NCBI RefSeq assembly: GCF_001657475.1
Contig: NZ_LXEY01000022.1
Coordinates: 310,001-374,000, forward strand
Direction: 5' to 3'
DNA: 64,000 nt
Source: Enteractinococcus helveticum
GTDB taxonomy: Bacteria; Actinomycetota; Actinomycetes; Actinomycetales; Micrococcaceae
Both the position numbers and the translations under genes were made by a program. Below the pieces are notes generated by a model. The model saw only the letters and a list, made by a program, of their open reading frames with translations. It was not told the DNA's origin and did not search any database. Positions 1 to 8,075 of this stretch are shown here, in pieces. Numbering within the stretch: position 1 is the stretch's first letter; each line of letters begins with the position of its first letter.

Positions 1-73
1 CGACAGTACTTCGACTAGCGATTTCCATGCTACAGGCTGGCTGAAAATGACAACATGATCCACCACAGGTCGC

Positions 74-102
74 TTGTTCAGCTGCCACGCTCCCATTAGT
101 CT
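74..102 (+). promoter_or_regulatory. Putative promoter of the TMEM175-like gene
   Basis: TTGTTC (74-79) and TAGTCT (97-102) are separated by 17 nt. The hexamer ends 6 nt before the ATG at 109, and there is no Shine-Dalgarno sequence, so a leaderless transcript starting at that ATG is likely. The -35 match is only partial. Confidence 0.35.
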
Positions 103-108
103 GTGAGC

Positions 109-756
109 ATGACGGCGCCGGTGTACCAGCGAGAAACTTCAAGTTTTGATCGCGTGCTCGGGTTCTTAGACGCGATCTACGCTTTTGCAGTGACTTTGCT
201 TGTCCTCAATATTGACGTCACCTCGTCAGATGCCTGGAGCAGCATCGAAGCGTTTTTCACCCAGGGGATGGGTGGGCAATTACTGGGTTTTCTGATTAGT
301 TTCGTCGTCATCGTTGCCTTCTGGCGCCGCAATCATGAGATCCTGGCAGACTTCACCGGGCTGGACTCAACCACCATCACCTGGAATATTGTTGTTGCCG
401 GTTTGATCATATTCATCCCGTTCACGACGCAAGGCATAAGCGATCCGCACACCGATGAGCTGCCATTGCCAACCGCGGTATATGCCGCCAATATTGCGTT
501 GGCAGTTATTGCTCATTCGATCATGTTGCAGGTCGCGGCTCGCCGAGGTTTACTCATCAAACCGTTGAATCGCCACCAGTTACGTGCCAGGGCTCTCGAC
601 TCACTGGGCGCCCCGCTAGTTTTTCTTGTCTCCATCCCGGTTGCATATCTCGCCGATGGCAATACGGCGAAGCTCTGCTGGCTCACGTTGTTGATCGTTG
701 GGCCACTCGGAGCCCGTCTGGTACGCCGTGTAGACCGCACTCAGGCTTCGGGCTAA
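109..756 (+). CDS. TMEM175/DUF1211-like six-helix membrane protein (putative K+ channel)
   Basis: About 215 residues with six hydrophobic segments in two sets of three. The first helix carries F-x-D-A-I-Y-A-F-A-V-T-L-L, which resembles the FSD-containing pore helix of prokaryotic TMEM175 (DUF1211) channels, although the usual FSD serine reads Leu here. Known members conduct K+ with low selectivity; the function here is inferred from the family. A GTG at 103 is an alternative start, but the ATG at 109 sits 6 nt after a -10-like hexamer. It is a monocistronic gene at the window edge with no clear partner. Confidence 0.7.
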   Translation: MTAPVYQRETSSFDRVLGFLDAIYAFAVTLLVLNIDVTSSDAWSSIEAFFTQGMGGQLLGFLISFVVIVAFWRRNHEILADFTGLDSTTITWNIVVAGLIIFIPFTTQGISDPHTDELPLPTAVYAANIALAVIAHSIMLQVAARRGLLIKPLNRHQLRARALDSLGAPLVFLVSIPVAYLADGNTAKLCWLTLLIVGPLGARLVRRVDRTQASG

Positions 757-914
757 GCACTTTTGACACCTGCATACTCGCTTGATGACAGGCCGACGCG
801 GTATTCAACGTCTCGTACGACGGATGCTGCACGAGTTGTGAACCGTTTTTGATGACGAAGCCAGGTTCTTCGCCAGTACTCGCCTCTGCTAGCTGAGCGT
901 GTCATGGTGGAACC

Positions 915-1421
915 ATGCAACAACTTTTAGTGATCCACCACGCACCGACCCACAACGTACAGCAGCTGCTTGAGTCAGCGCTGCGAGGGGCCAATCATCC
1001 TGACATCGAGAGCGTGGAAGTCACCTCCGTGCCAGCTTTGGCTTGGGCCCGAGGTGAACAAGATGAGACCGTGATCCAACAAGCTGACGGGTATTTGTTC
1101 ATCACCCCGGCAAACTTCGGATATATGAGCGGTGCACTCAAACACGTATTCGACAGCACCTTCCTGAAAATTGGCGGGTCTCTGAGTGCTGACGGAAGTG
1201 CTAGTGGTAGTGGCAGCGAGGCGCGTCGTCGACTGTATGGTCTCATTGTGCATGGACGATATGACACCACCGGTGCGGTTCGATCTGTGGAAGGAATCGT
1301 TGGTGGTTTAGGGTGGCGCCGTGGCGGTGAAATCTTGGAAGCCCTAGGCGATGTCACACCAGAACATCTCGAAGCAGCTGAAGACCTTGGAGCCACCGTA
1401 GCCATCCAACTCGTGGACTAG
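915..1421 (+). CDS. Flavodoxin-like NAD(P)H-dependent oxidoreductase
   Basis: A 168-residue Rossmann/flavodoxin-fold protein. It opens with a beta strand (QQLLVIHH) followed by a T-rich phosphate loop, and residues 64-80 carry TPANFGYMSGALKHVFD, the counterpart of the TPEYN..-GALKNAID segment that contacts FMN in NADPH-dependent FMN reductases. It probably reduces flavin or quinone-like substrates in the cytosol, but the substrate cannot be read from sequence. The gene stands alone between 150-bp gaps, with only a weak GGTGGA upstream of the ATG. Confidence 0.65.
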   Translation: MQQLLVIHHAPTHNVQQLLESALRGANHPDIESVEVTSVPALAWARGEQDETVIQQADGYLFITPANFGYMSGALKHVFDSTFLKIGGSLSADGSASGSGSEARRRLYGLIVHGRYDTTGAVRSVEGIVGGLGWRRGGEILEALGDVTPEHLEAAEDLGATVAIQLVD

Positions 1422-1578
1422 TTATCTATCGGAAAACGTCTATATATCGGTTCTTTGCTCCGTGCCTCAGAGCAGGGCGAGATCGAGGCTTATATCGACG
1501 ATAAACGGTCAAGAAACGCGCTGTTGTCTATACACTTGGCTCCACACACCGACTCGTTAGCCTTGAGGGGCGGCAGCT

Positions 1579-2142
1579 ATGGGCATGCTGAATTATGCTG
1601 CGACCATTTCTCTTGATGGATACGTGGCCAATAGCAACGCAGATTTTCAATGGGCGGCTCCCAGCGACGAAGTGCTTGCACATCATCTACAACGCATGCA
1701 TCAAGTGACCACCCAAATACTTGGACGCCGAGTATATGGACTCATGAAGCATTGGTCCACGGTTTGTGAGCAAGCTGCGCACTCCACAGCAGCGACCGAA
1801 TTCGCTCAGCGTTGGGTAGCTATAGACAAGATCGTCGTTTCCAATACCCTCTCCAAGGTCGACTTTTCAGCCAACGGGAGCCGGTTAGTTCGCGAGCTGA
1901 CTCTGAGCGATATACGCCATATGGTGGCAAGAAGCCACGGTGTCACCCAGATCTTCGGGCCCACCACAGCAGCCGAAGCGCTTCGCACGGGAATGGTTGA
2001 TCGCTTAGAACTGTTCATTGTTCCGGTTATGCTCGGCCAAGGCCGACGAGCCCTCCCGGAGGGTGCGTATCGCAAAATGAAACTCACGCAGCAGCAAGTA
2101 TTCGACGATGGCACCGTCTTTCTTCAGTATGACAGAACCTAA
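1579..2142 (+). CDS. Dihydrofolate-reductase-like protein (RibD C-terminal domain), paralogue A
   Basis: 187 residues of the stand-alone RibD-C/DHFR-fold family: SLDGYVA near residue 11, LGRRVYGLMKHW near 49, and a C-terminal block ending in VFLQYDRT. The fold binds NADPH. The family members are mostly uncharacterised reductases, so no substrate is assigned. GAGGGGCGG lies just upstream of the ATG. It is closely similar to the gene at 16009-16575, sharing the SLDGY, DFQWA, QRM and PTTAADA-like blocks, so the two look like within-genome paralogues. Confidence 0.75.
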   Translation: MGMLNYAATISLDGYVANSNADFQWAAPSDEVLAHHLQRMHQVTTQILGRRVYGLMKHWSTVCEQAAHSTAATEFAQRWVAIDKIVVSNTLSKVDFSANGSRLVRELTLSDIRHMVARSHGVTQIFGPTTAAEALRTGMVDRLELFIVPVMLGQGRRALPEGAYRKMKLTQQQVFDDGTVFLQYDRT

Positions 2143-2534
2143 GGTCGGGCAATACCTAGTCTGGGGCCTCCACGTGGCACCCTGTGCTTCGGATGATGCA
2201 GCTGCGCAACCCAGAAAGTCAACGCGGCGCAGGCACCTCATGACGCCGGGTTTATATAATTCGAACAGGTCTCTATCGCGGTATCTGAGCTGGTTTCATC
2301 ATCTTGCCTGCGCACAGATGCTGCAACTTATGGTAGAGGGAGTCATAGTCATCGATGCTTGAAGGTGGCCGAAAAGGCCACCGTTGAGCGTAACAGATTT
2401 TAAACTTTCGCTCTAATCAAGCGTTGTCGTGGGGCTATCTAACAATCTGCGCTGGGAAAGGCTTCTGGAATCTAGCGCTTTTTATTCCTCGTGTGTCCGT
2501 CAAACGAAGGCCGTATCTGACGCGACAAGCAACG
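2143..2534. other. Intergenic stretch with one hairpin
   Basis: A 392 bp gap between convergent genes. Open frames here lack a ribosome site or any recognisable family. The only structure I see is the perfect 7-bp hairpin at 2364-2382. No tRNA, repeat array or broken gene was recognised. Confidence 0.5.
2364..2382. terminator. Hairpin without U-tract, possible terminator
   Basis: GGTGGCC, loop GAAAA, GGCCACC: a perfect 7-bp GC-rich stem lying between two convergent genes. A run of T is missing on both sides, so termination is inferred from its location only. Confidence 0.4.
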
Positions 2535-2972
2535 TCATGACGGTTTGAGTTCTTGAGCGAACATCACAATGATGCCGCTGGGGCCACGAACATACGTGAG
2601 TCGATACTGGTCACGATAGGTCGCGACGCCGCGCAACGGATGGCAACCGTGACGCGCGGCGATGTCGAGTGCATCGTCGATATCGTCAACGGCAAACGCG
2701 ACCCGATGCATGCCGATCTCATGGGGCAGTGTTGGTTGAGTCTCAATTGCTTGCGGATGAATATATTCGAAAAGTTCCAGCCGGCCATGGCCATCCGGTG
2801 TCTGCAATAACGCGATTTTGACGTGATTGCCATCCAGCCCGACAGCGGTATCGGCCCACTCACCATGGACAGTGTCACGTCCTAAAACAGTGAGCCCGAG
2901 GTCGGTGAAGAACGCGATGGTAGCTTCCAAATCTCGGACCGCAATTGCGACGTTATCGATCTTGATGCTCAT
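2535..2972 (-). CDS. VOC-family (glyoxalase/bleomycin resistance fold) protein
   Basis: A single vicinal-oxygen-chelate domain of 145 residues beginning MSIKIDNVAIAVRDLE, with two beta-alpha-beta-beta-beta repeats: repeat 1 runs to LELFEYIHP, repeat 2 from MHRVAFAVDDIDDAL to IIVMFAQEL. VOC proteins bind a divalent metal and act as lyases, dioxygenases, epimerases or drug-binding proteins; the sequence does not decide between these. The ATG at 2972 was chosen because the 35 preceding in-frame residues are low in family character. It shares the strand with the gene at 3050-3583. Confidence 0.7.
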   Translation of the reverse strand: MSIKIDNVAIAVRDLEATIAFFTDLGLTVLGRDTVHGEWADTAVGLDGNHVKIALLQTPDGHGRLELFEYIHPQAIETQPTLPHEIGMHRVAFAVDDIDDALDIAARHGCHPLRGVATYRDQYRLTYVRGPSGIIVMFAQELKPS

Positions 2973-3049
2973 GCACGCAGACGACCTAACCGGACGTTGC
3001 TTCGGAAGAGCGCTGCCGAAGGAAAATGTGTAGCGGAGTTTCCCAACCG

Positions 3050-3583
3050 TTACAGTTGGGCTAAGACGTCCTTCCAAATCGGTCGCCAGTAGGCAACAGC
3101 TTCTGCAGAATCGAGCTTGAAATGCTGCAGCCCAACGAGTGCTTTGCCGGCCTGCTTGTCATTGATATTGACAACAACCCGCGTGCCGTCCGACAACGAT
3201 ACTCGCCAGTACCGCCAACGATCAGTGCTCGACGTTGATGCTTCGCCTTCGATCGGTACCTCACCAAACTCGGTTCTGGAACCAACGAGCTCTAACCATG
3301 CCTCCAGCACCTGATCTTTATCACCTCCAACGATGCGTGAAGTGGAGACCTGGAAATCACCGGTGCTCGTCTGTCCCGGTACGCGCAGTCCGGCATGTTG
3401 TTCAAAAGCAACTGCCGTGCCTTGGGCCCACCATTCTTTCTGTTCCACATCGGCAGGCATCAGCTCAAGGGCCAGCACAGCAATCTGGGAGTGATTCATG
3501 TGCCTGGCACCAGCATCTTCAAGAAGTTGTACCCATCGTTGCCAAGGACGGTTCGTTGCAGCCGCAATGGCAGAAGTATTCAT
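3050..3583 (-). CDS. DUF4287/START-like domain protein
   Basis: About 177 residues. The N-terminal third (AAATNRPWQRWVQLLEDAG, then H-x-Q-I) resembles DUF4287-type modules. The remainder resembles the SRPBCC/START-like fold often fused to it: F-Q-V-S-x-S-R-I-V, then W-R-Y-W-R-V-S-L-S-D-G, and V-V-V-N-I-N near the end. These proteins are uncharacterised ligand-binding-fold proteins. An alternative ATG lies 12 nt upstream at 3595, closer to AAGAAGG. The start is 224 bp from the divergent ABC transporter gene, and the shared gap should hold both promoters. Confidence 0.6.
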   Translation of the reverse strand: MNTSAIAAATNRPWQRWVQLLEDAGARHMNHSQIAVLALELMPADVEQKEWWAQGTAVAFEQHAGLRVPGQTSTGDFQVSTSRIVGGDKDQVLEAWLELVGSRTEFGEVPIEGEASTSSTDRWRYWRVSLSDGTRVVVNINDKQAGKALVGLQHFKLDSAEAVAYWRPIWKDVLAQL

Positions 3584-3807
3584 CGGTTTGACCATGCCTT
3601 CTTTGATACCAGCGATGAAGTGAGTTGTCACTGGTGCTGTCTTGTTGGATGTTTGGTGCAAGCGTAAAATTCTGTGCATGCACAGGGAGCTGAGCACGCA
3701 AGGTTTCCTGCGCAACCCGCATGGTTGATCGCTTCGACAACGTCAACCTTGACCTTCGACTTCAGGACCTGTCACGACCCACAGTTGGGTCCCACGAAAG
3801 TGTGAAT

Positions 3808-4794
3808 ATGACGAGCCCACAAATACACAGCCACCAGCTGGCCGTTGAAACGCAAAACCTCACGCAGCGCTTCGGCACCCAAGCAGCTGTGGACAACGTC
3901 AATCTCCACATCGCCATGGGTGGCGTTCACGCCGTGTTAGGCCCCAATGGTGCAGGAAAAACCACCGTCATGCGAATCCTGGCAACACTGCTGCGACCTA
4001 GCAGCGGGTATGCCCGGGTTCTTGGCTATGACGTTGTCACCCATCCTGCACAAGTTCGTGAGCGGATCGCATTGACCGGTCAGTTCGCTTCGCTCGATGA
4101 AGATCTGACCGGGGTGGAGAATCTCGCACTGCTTGCCCGGTTGCGGGGGTATCGAGGACGCAGCGCAAAATCGCGGGCGGAGTCGTTGTTGGCCGCGTTT
4201 GGTTTGATGGATGCTGCAGCTCGCCAGGTTCGAAAATACTCTGGTGGCATGCGACGTCGGCTCGATATTGCCGCCTCGCTGTTGGTCCGACCAGATCTGT
4301 TATTTCTGGATGAACCAACGACGGGCTTGGATCCGCGCAGCCGAAACGATGTGTGGAACGCTGTACGTACCCTCGTCGATGCCGGAACGACAGTCTTGCT
4401 CACCACACAATATCTCGATGAAGCCGACCAACTGGCAGACCGGGTTACCGTCTTAGACACCGGACGGATCGTGGCAGAAGGTACGCCCAGTGAACTCAAA
4501 GCCATCGTTGGGTCCGGAATGTTGCACATCCGGTTGGCCAGCCCTGACCAGGGACGTACGGCGGTCACGCTGCTTAATGCACGATCCGAAGAATCTGCTG
4601 AACTCAGTAGCGATGGCTTCACGGTGAGCCTTCGGTTAAGTGACATCGCCAAGGCCGCTCCGATGATCGCCGAACTGCAACACCAAGGTATACAGCTGAC
4701 GGAGTTTTCACTTGGTCAACCCAGCCTGAATGAGGTCTTTTTGGCGCTGACCACTCCGCGTTCTACTCCACAGGAGCAACACGATGACGGTTAA
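3808..4794 (+). CDS. DrrA-type ABC transporter ATP-binding protein
   Basis: 328 residues with a complete nucleotide-binding domain: Walker A GPNGAGKTT (45-53), signature YSGGMRRRLD (144-153), Walker B LLFLDEPTTGLDP (164-176), then the DUF4162-type C-terminal tail common to daunorubicin-resistance exporters. It should energise the permease encoded immediately downstream, whose start lies 11 bp inside this gene. An upstream in-frame extension to 3721 exists but lacks family character; the ATG at 3808 is preceded by GAAAG. The substrate is unknown. Beside a macrolide-kinase-like gene, antibiotic export is a fair inference. Confidence 0.85.
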   Translation: MTSPQIHSHQLAVETQNLTQRFGTQAAVDNVNLHIAMGGVHAVLGPNGAGKTTVMRILATLLRPSSGYARVLGYDVVTHPAQVRERIALTGQFASLDEDLTGVENLALLARLRGYRGRSAKSRAESLLAAFGLMDAAARQVRKYSGGMRRRLDIAASLLVRPDLLFLDEPTTGLDPRSRNDVWNAVRTLVDAGTTVLLTTQYLDEADQLADRVTVLDTGRIVAEGTPSELKAIVGSGMLHIRLASPDQGRTAVTLLNARSEESAELSSDGFTVSLRLSDIAKAAPMIAELQHQGIQLTEFSLGQPSLNEVFLALTTPRSTPQEQHDDG

Positions 4795-5620
4795 CAATCG
4801 TAGTGACGAACAGTTTGCTGTTCGCCTGGAAGACGCATTGGAAACTGCTGGATCGGTGCGTCTTATTGGACCTGGGTTAGCTGTGCTGACCTATACTCGG
4901 CGATCCCTGCTCAAAATCCGCCATGTGCCCGAGCAATTGCTCGATGCCGTGCTGTACCCGGTGTTGTTCGTCCTGATGTTTACATACGTATTTGGTGGTG
5001 CCATCAGCGGCACGCCCGAAGATTATCTCCAATTTGCGCTGCCCGGGATCCTGACACAGACGGTGATATTTCTGACGATCTACACCGCGATGACGATCAA
5101 TACTGATATCGAAAAAGGCGTTTTTGATCGGTATCGTACCCAACCGGTCTGGCGACCAGCTCACCTGGTTGGAGCATTGCTTGCTGACTCCCTACGGTAT
5201 GGCATCGCCACCACACTGACGTTGGTCGTCGGATTGCTAATGGGCTACCGTGCACCAGGTGGAGTGCTTGGTGTCGTGGCGGCCGTTGCCGTGTTATTCA
5301 TGTTCTGTTTTGCACTGAGTTGGATGTGGTTGGTCATCGGGCTCAAAGTGCGAACGCCCAGCGCGGTCCAAGGTGTCTCGGTGCTGATCCTGTTTCCGCT
5401 GACATTCATCAGCTCGGTCTTTGCGCCACCGGACACGATGCCTGACTGGCTGCAGGTGTTCGTCAATGCGAATCCGGTCAGTCAGCTCGTCGATACGCTG
5501 CGAGACCTCATGAACGGTATGGCTAACTTCCAAAGCATCCTGATTGTGATCGGGGTATCAGTCCTGATAACGGTGATCTTTGCACCCATCGCACTGCGGA
5601 TATACAACCGCATCTCATAA
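4784..5620 (+). CDS. DrrB-type ABC-2 permease
   Basis: 278 residues with six predicted membrane helices and the ABC2_membrane architecture. A charged cytoplasmic N-terminus precedes the first helix (VLYPVLFVLMFTYVFGG), and there is the conserved cytosolic segment D-I-E-K-G-V-F-D-R-Y-R-T before helix 3. It forms the translocation channel with the ATPase upstream. AGGAG lies 8 nt before the ATG, inside the preceding gene, so the two are translationally coupled. Confidence 0.85.
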   Translation: MTVNNRSDEQFAVRLEDALETAGSVRLIGPGLAVLTYTRRSLLKIRHVPEQLLDAVLYPVLFVLMFTYVFGGAISGTPEDYLQFALPGILTQTVIFLTIYTAMTINTDIEKGVFDRYRTQPVWRPAHLVGALLADSLRYGIATTLTLVVGLLMGYRAPGGVLGVVAAVAVLFMFCFALSWMWLVIGLKVRTPSAVQGVSVLILFPLTFISSVFAPPDTMPDWLQVFVNANPVSQLVDTLRDLMNGMANFQSILIVIGVSVLITVIFAPIALRIYNRIS

Positions 5621-5804
5621 CAGCACGACCACTCTTTTGCGCACATCGGATAACGCGTGTGAACTCGGTTGAAAGTGACTGGCCTAACGCCTTGAGTAAA
5701 CTCTGGGTGGCTTGCTTGATGAAACCTCGATGAACAGCAATGGAAATTTCCCTGAGTTTCAAGATATGCAAGAAGGCTGCTGACGTGCGGGCGTGACGAG
5801 GGCT

Positions 5805-6704
5805 TCATGCTTCGGGATTGAGAGCGGCGGCTGCGGCACGGACATGTGCCGGATCTCCAGTTGTCAGAGCATAGATACCGTAGTTGATCGGTGAAATAGA
5901 ATAGAGCTCGGCGCAGTGCTCAGCGAATTTCGGTCCAACGTTGCCACCGTGTTCTATGTACCGTTGAACGGTTGCCGCAAATGCTTCGTCGGAGACCAAG
6001 ACACGATGAAACGCGAAATCCTGAGCAGGATCACCGATCGCGGCGGTCGTCCAGTCCAAGACACCGACTATTTTTTGATCGGTGAGCAGCAGATGACCCG
6101 GGTACACCTCGCCGTGGGTGAGGGCCGAAGTTGCCGGCCAGAATCCGTCATCGGCTAACCAGGTGTTCCACCGATCTAGCAAGCTGGCGGCGACCTGAAA
6201 CTCAGACGACACTCGAGTGATGTCGTCTGCAATGGCCTGCCGCACCTCATCTGGAGTCCGGATTTCAATACCGGTGTCTGCAACCTGCCGGTGATCGATC
6301 GAATGCAGCTGTGCTAGGAATTCACCCAACGAATGCGTGTAGGTCGGGTCCTCAACATCCACGTGCCAATCCAGTGAGCCGTCGAGGCCGATTGATAAGC
6401 CAGGTTCCCCGGGCAAAAGCGGGTAGGCAATCAGCTCTGAACTATGAATACGCCAGTCGGGGACGGTTACATCTAGTAGCGGAGCAACACGTTGTAAGAG
6501 TCGACCCTCAATAGTGGCTCGGGGCATGACATCCGAACGGCGGGGAATCCGCAGGACCCATCGTTCGCCGTTGTGAGCCGTGGCAATGGCAACCCGAAAG
6601 TCCAGTCCGATTTCATTGATAGTGATGGTCTCAGGGATAAGGCCGAGGCCGTGCTGGGCGGCAAGCTGTGCGATAGATGTTTGGTTGTTGGCTTCTGTCT
6701 GCAT
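5805..6704 (-). CDS. Macrolide 2'-phosphotransferase-like kinase (Mph family)
   Basis: 299 residues with an aminoglycoside-kinase-like fold. GLDFRVAIAT (33-42) and WVLRIPRR (49-56) are typical of the Mph subgroup rather than general APH kinases. The catalytic loop is HGEVYPGH (197-204), and the metal-binding segment is GVLDWTTA (214-221). Mph enzymes use a nucleoside triphosphate, often GTP, to phosphorylate the desosamine 2'-OH of macrolides. The loop has HGE rather than the HGD known in APH kinases; whether activity survives cannot be judged here. It lies next to the DrrAB exporter, in the opposite orientation. Confidence 0.72.
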   Translation of the reverse strand: MQTEANNQTSIAQLAAQHGLGLIPETITINEIGLDFRVAIATAHNGERWVLRIPRRSDVMPRATIEGRLLQRVAPLLDVTVPDWRIHSSELIAYPLLPGEPGLSIGLDGSLDWHVDVEDPTYTHSLGEFLAQLHSIDHRQVADTGIEIRTPDEVRQAIADDITRVSSEFQVAASLLDRWNTWLADDGFWPATSALTHGEVYPGHLLLTDQKIVGVLDWTTAAIGDPAQDFAFHRVLVSDEAFAATVQRYIEHGGNVGPKFAEHCAELYSISPINYGIYALTTGDPAHVRAAAAALNPEA

Positions 6705-6751
6705 GTTTCTACTGTTCCATACCAATTATCGAGGCAATAGGGGATGCGCAG

Positions 6752-7156
6752 CTACACAGCGGTGATCTGCCAGACGTGACCATCGGGGTCAGCACATAGC
6801 GCTGTGTAGCCCCAGGCCTGTTGGGCTGCAGCGGTGATAACCGTTCCACCGGCTGTGATGATTCGTTCAACGAGCTTATCAACATGTGCGGCGGCTTCCA
6901 CCGGGAGACCGAGGATGCTCTCGTTGACGCCTGCGGGTGCATTTGTGTGTTTGTCCAGCACCCAGTCGAACCCGTCGTTTGGGATGAGCATCAGTCGGGT
7001 GTGATCATTGAGCCGGAATTGCAGGGGTTCCGGAACGCCGTCTTCGAGTGGCTCACCAATAAGTTCGAAGTCAAACGCCGCCATATAAAAATTCATGGAT
7101 CGTTGCCGGTCGGCTATACCCATACTGATGATGAGGTCAACGGACTGTTCAGCCAT
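6752..7156 (-). CDS. VOC-family protein, lactoylglutathione-lyase-like
   Basis: 134 residues with one VOC fold: SMGIADRQRSMNFYMAAFD in the first module, and GGTVITAAAQQAWGYTALCADPDGHVWQI in the second as two adjoining motifs. The ending WGY..-DPDGHxWQI is typical of small glyoxalase-like proteins annotated as lactoylglutathione lyase relatives. Substrate unknown. AGGAAG sits 7 nt upstream of the ATG at 7156. Only 47 bp separate its end from the start of the downstream same-strand kinase-like gene, so co-transcription is possible. Confidence 0.72.
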   Translation of the reverse strand: MAEQSVDLIISMGIADRQRSMNFYMAAFDFELIGEPLEDGVPEPLQFRLNDHTRLMLIPNDGFDWVLDKHTNAPAGVNESILGLPVEAAAHVDKLVERIITAGGTVITAAAQQAWGYTALCADPDGHVWQITAV

Positions 7157-7329
7157 AGAGCACTTCCTAAAGACCAGAGTCTGGTGATTGATGATTCGCG
7201 TTTGCACGATATGACCTAATTTTATGAGGTCGACTGGGAATGCAAAACGTGCTGGTCAACGGCTGTTGGAACTACAGCACAGATCAGCTCACATGCCGTC
7301 GGCGCATTGTCCAACAAGCTTAGGGGTGC

Positions 7330-7845
7330 TCAGATGCCAAACGGTGCGGAATAGCGAACAACCCCTGCCGGGAGTTTGCGATCCGGTCTGAGCGAAAGGG
7401 CCATGAGGGCATTGTCGGGCACCTCGATACTGAGCTTGATGCCATACGGTGAAGCTGGTTTGAAACCAAAGCGCGGGTAGTACTCGGGATGGCCCAGGAC
7501 AATAACGAATGCTTCGCCTTGTTCCTCAGCAGCGTTCAGCGCGGCTCGGATTGCTGCAGAACCTGCGCCGGAGCGTTGATGGGAGGGTAAGACGGCACAC
7601 GGAGCAAGTGCCAAAGCAGGAACTTCATCAATGTAGCAACGTGTTAAGAGCGCATGTCCGACGATCGCGCCGTCATCAGAGGTAGCCACCACAGATAACG
7701 ATGCGATCCATTCTGGTTCGTCACGCAGCGCAGCTACCAGTTCGGCTTCCTCGGCCGTTTCAAATGCGGCACGATGCACTCGATGAATTGCGGGAATATC
7801 CGAGCTGGTTTCAGGACGTGTTATCCATGCTGGGGAAGGGCTCAT
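7330..7845 (-). CDS. GNAT-family N-acetyltransferase (YhbS-like)
   Basis: 171 residues. The acetyl-CoA pyrophosphate loop is read as L-P-S-H-Q-R-S-G-A-G-S-A-A-I, close to the Q/RxxGxG/A motif. The C-terminal GHPEYYPRFGF block is characteristic of the YhbS subgroup of GNAT enzymes. The acceptor is unknown. A second ATG at 7851 is possible; the one at 7845 has better spacing to AGG. A large palindrome lies upstream at 7903-7924. Confidence 0.75.
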   Translation of the reverse strand: MSPSPAWITRPETSSDIPAIHRVHRAAFETAEEAELVAALRDEPEWIASLSVVATSDDGAIVGHALLTRCYIDEVPALALAPCAVLPSHQRSGAGSAAIRAALNAAEEQGEAFVIVLGHPEYYPRFGFKPASPYGIKLSIEVPDNALMALSLRPDRKLPAGVVRYSAPFGI

Positions 7846-7902
7846 AAGCATTACCTATTCGTTCGGGCGGGAGCGAGCGCTGGTGGACATTCGACGTGCA
7901 AG

Positions 7903-7924
7903 GCTCACACCACGTGGTGTGAGC
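7903..7924. repeat. Perfect 22-bp palindrome
   Basis: GCTCACACCAC followed directly by its exact reverse complement. An outer arm pair, GCTGGTG (7879-7885) and CACCAGC (7924-7930), could extend it into a larger structure. It lies 58 bp upstream of the acetyltransferase start and about 150 bp beyond the end of the convergently placed membrane-protein gene. A loopless palindrome suits a dimeric repressor operator better than a terminator. Confidence 0.6.
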
Positions 7925-8075
7925 ACCAGCTCTGTCCCATGGTGCTTGGTTTCACGGCTCATGGTCAAGCTTGCTCACGGTGGTACCGAATTGAAAGGAA
8001 CACAGGAACCATGATGACTGCATTGAATAGGCCATAAATTTTCAGAACCCACCGGATGTGCCAACGGGTCGACGA

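Noticed and set aside
995..1405. 136-codon minus-strand frame opposite the flavodoxin-like gene
   Set aside because: Shadow frame with abnormal composition (Ser/Pro/Arg rich); the plus-strand gene has clear motifs.
2108..2362. 84-codon plus-strand frame overlapping the end of the RibD-like gene
   Set aside because: No ribosome site, no recognisable motif, and it overlaps a well-supported gene.
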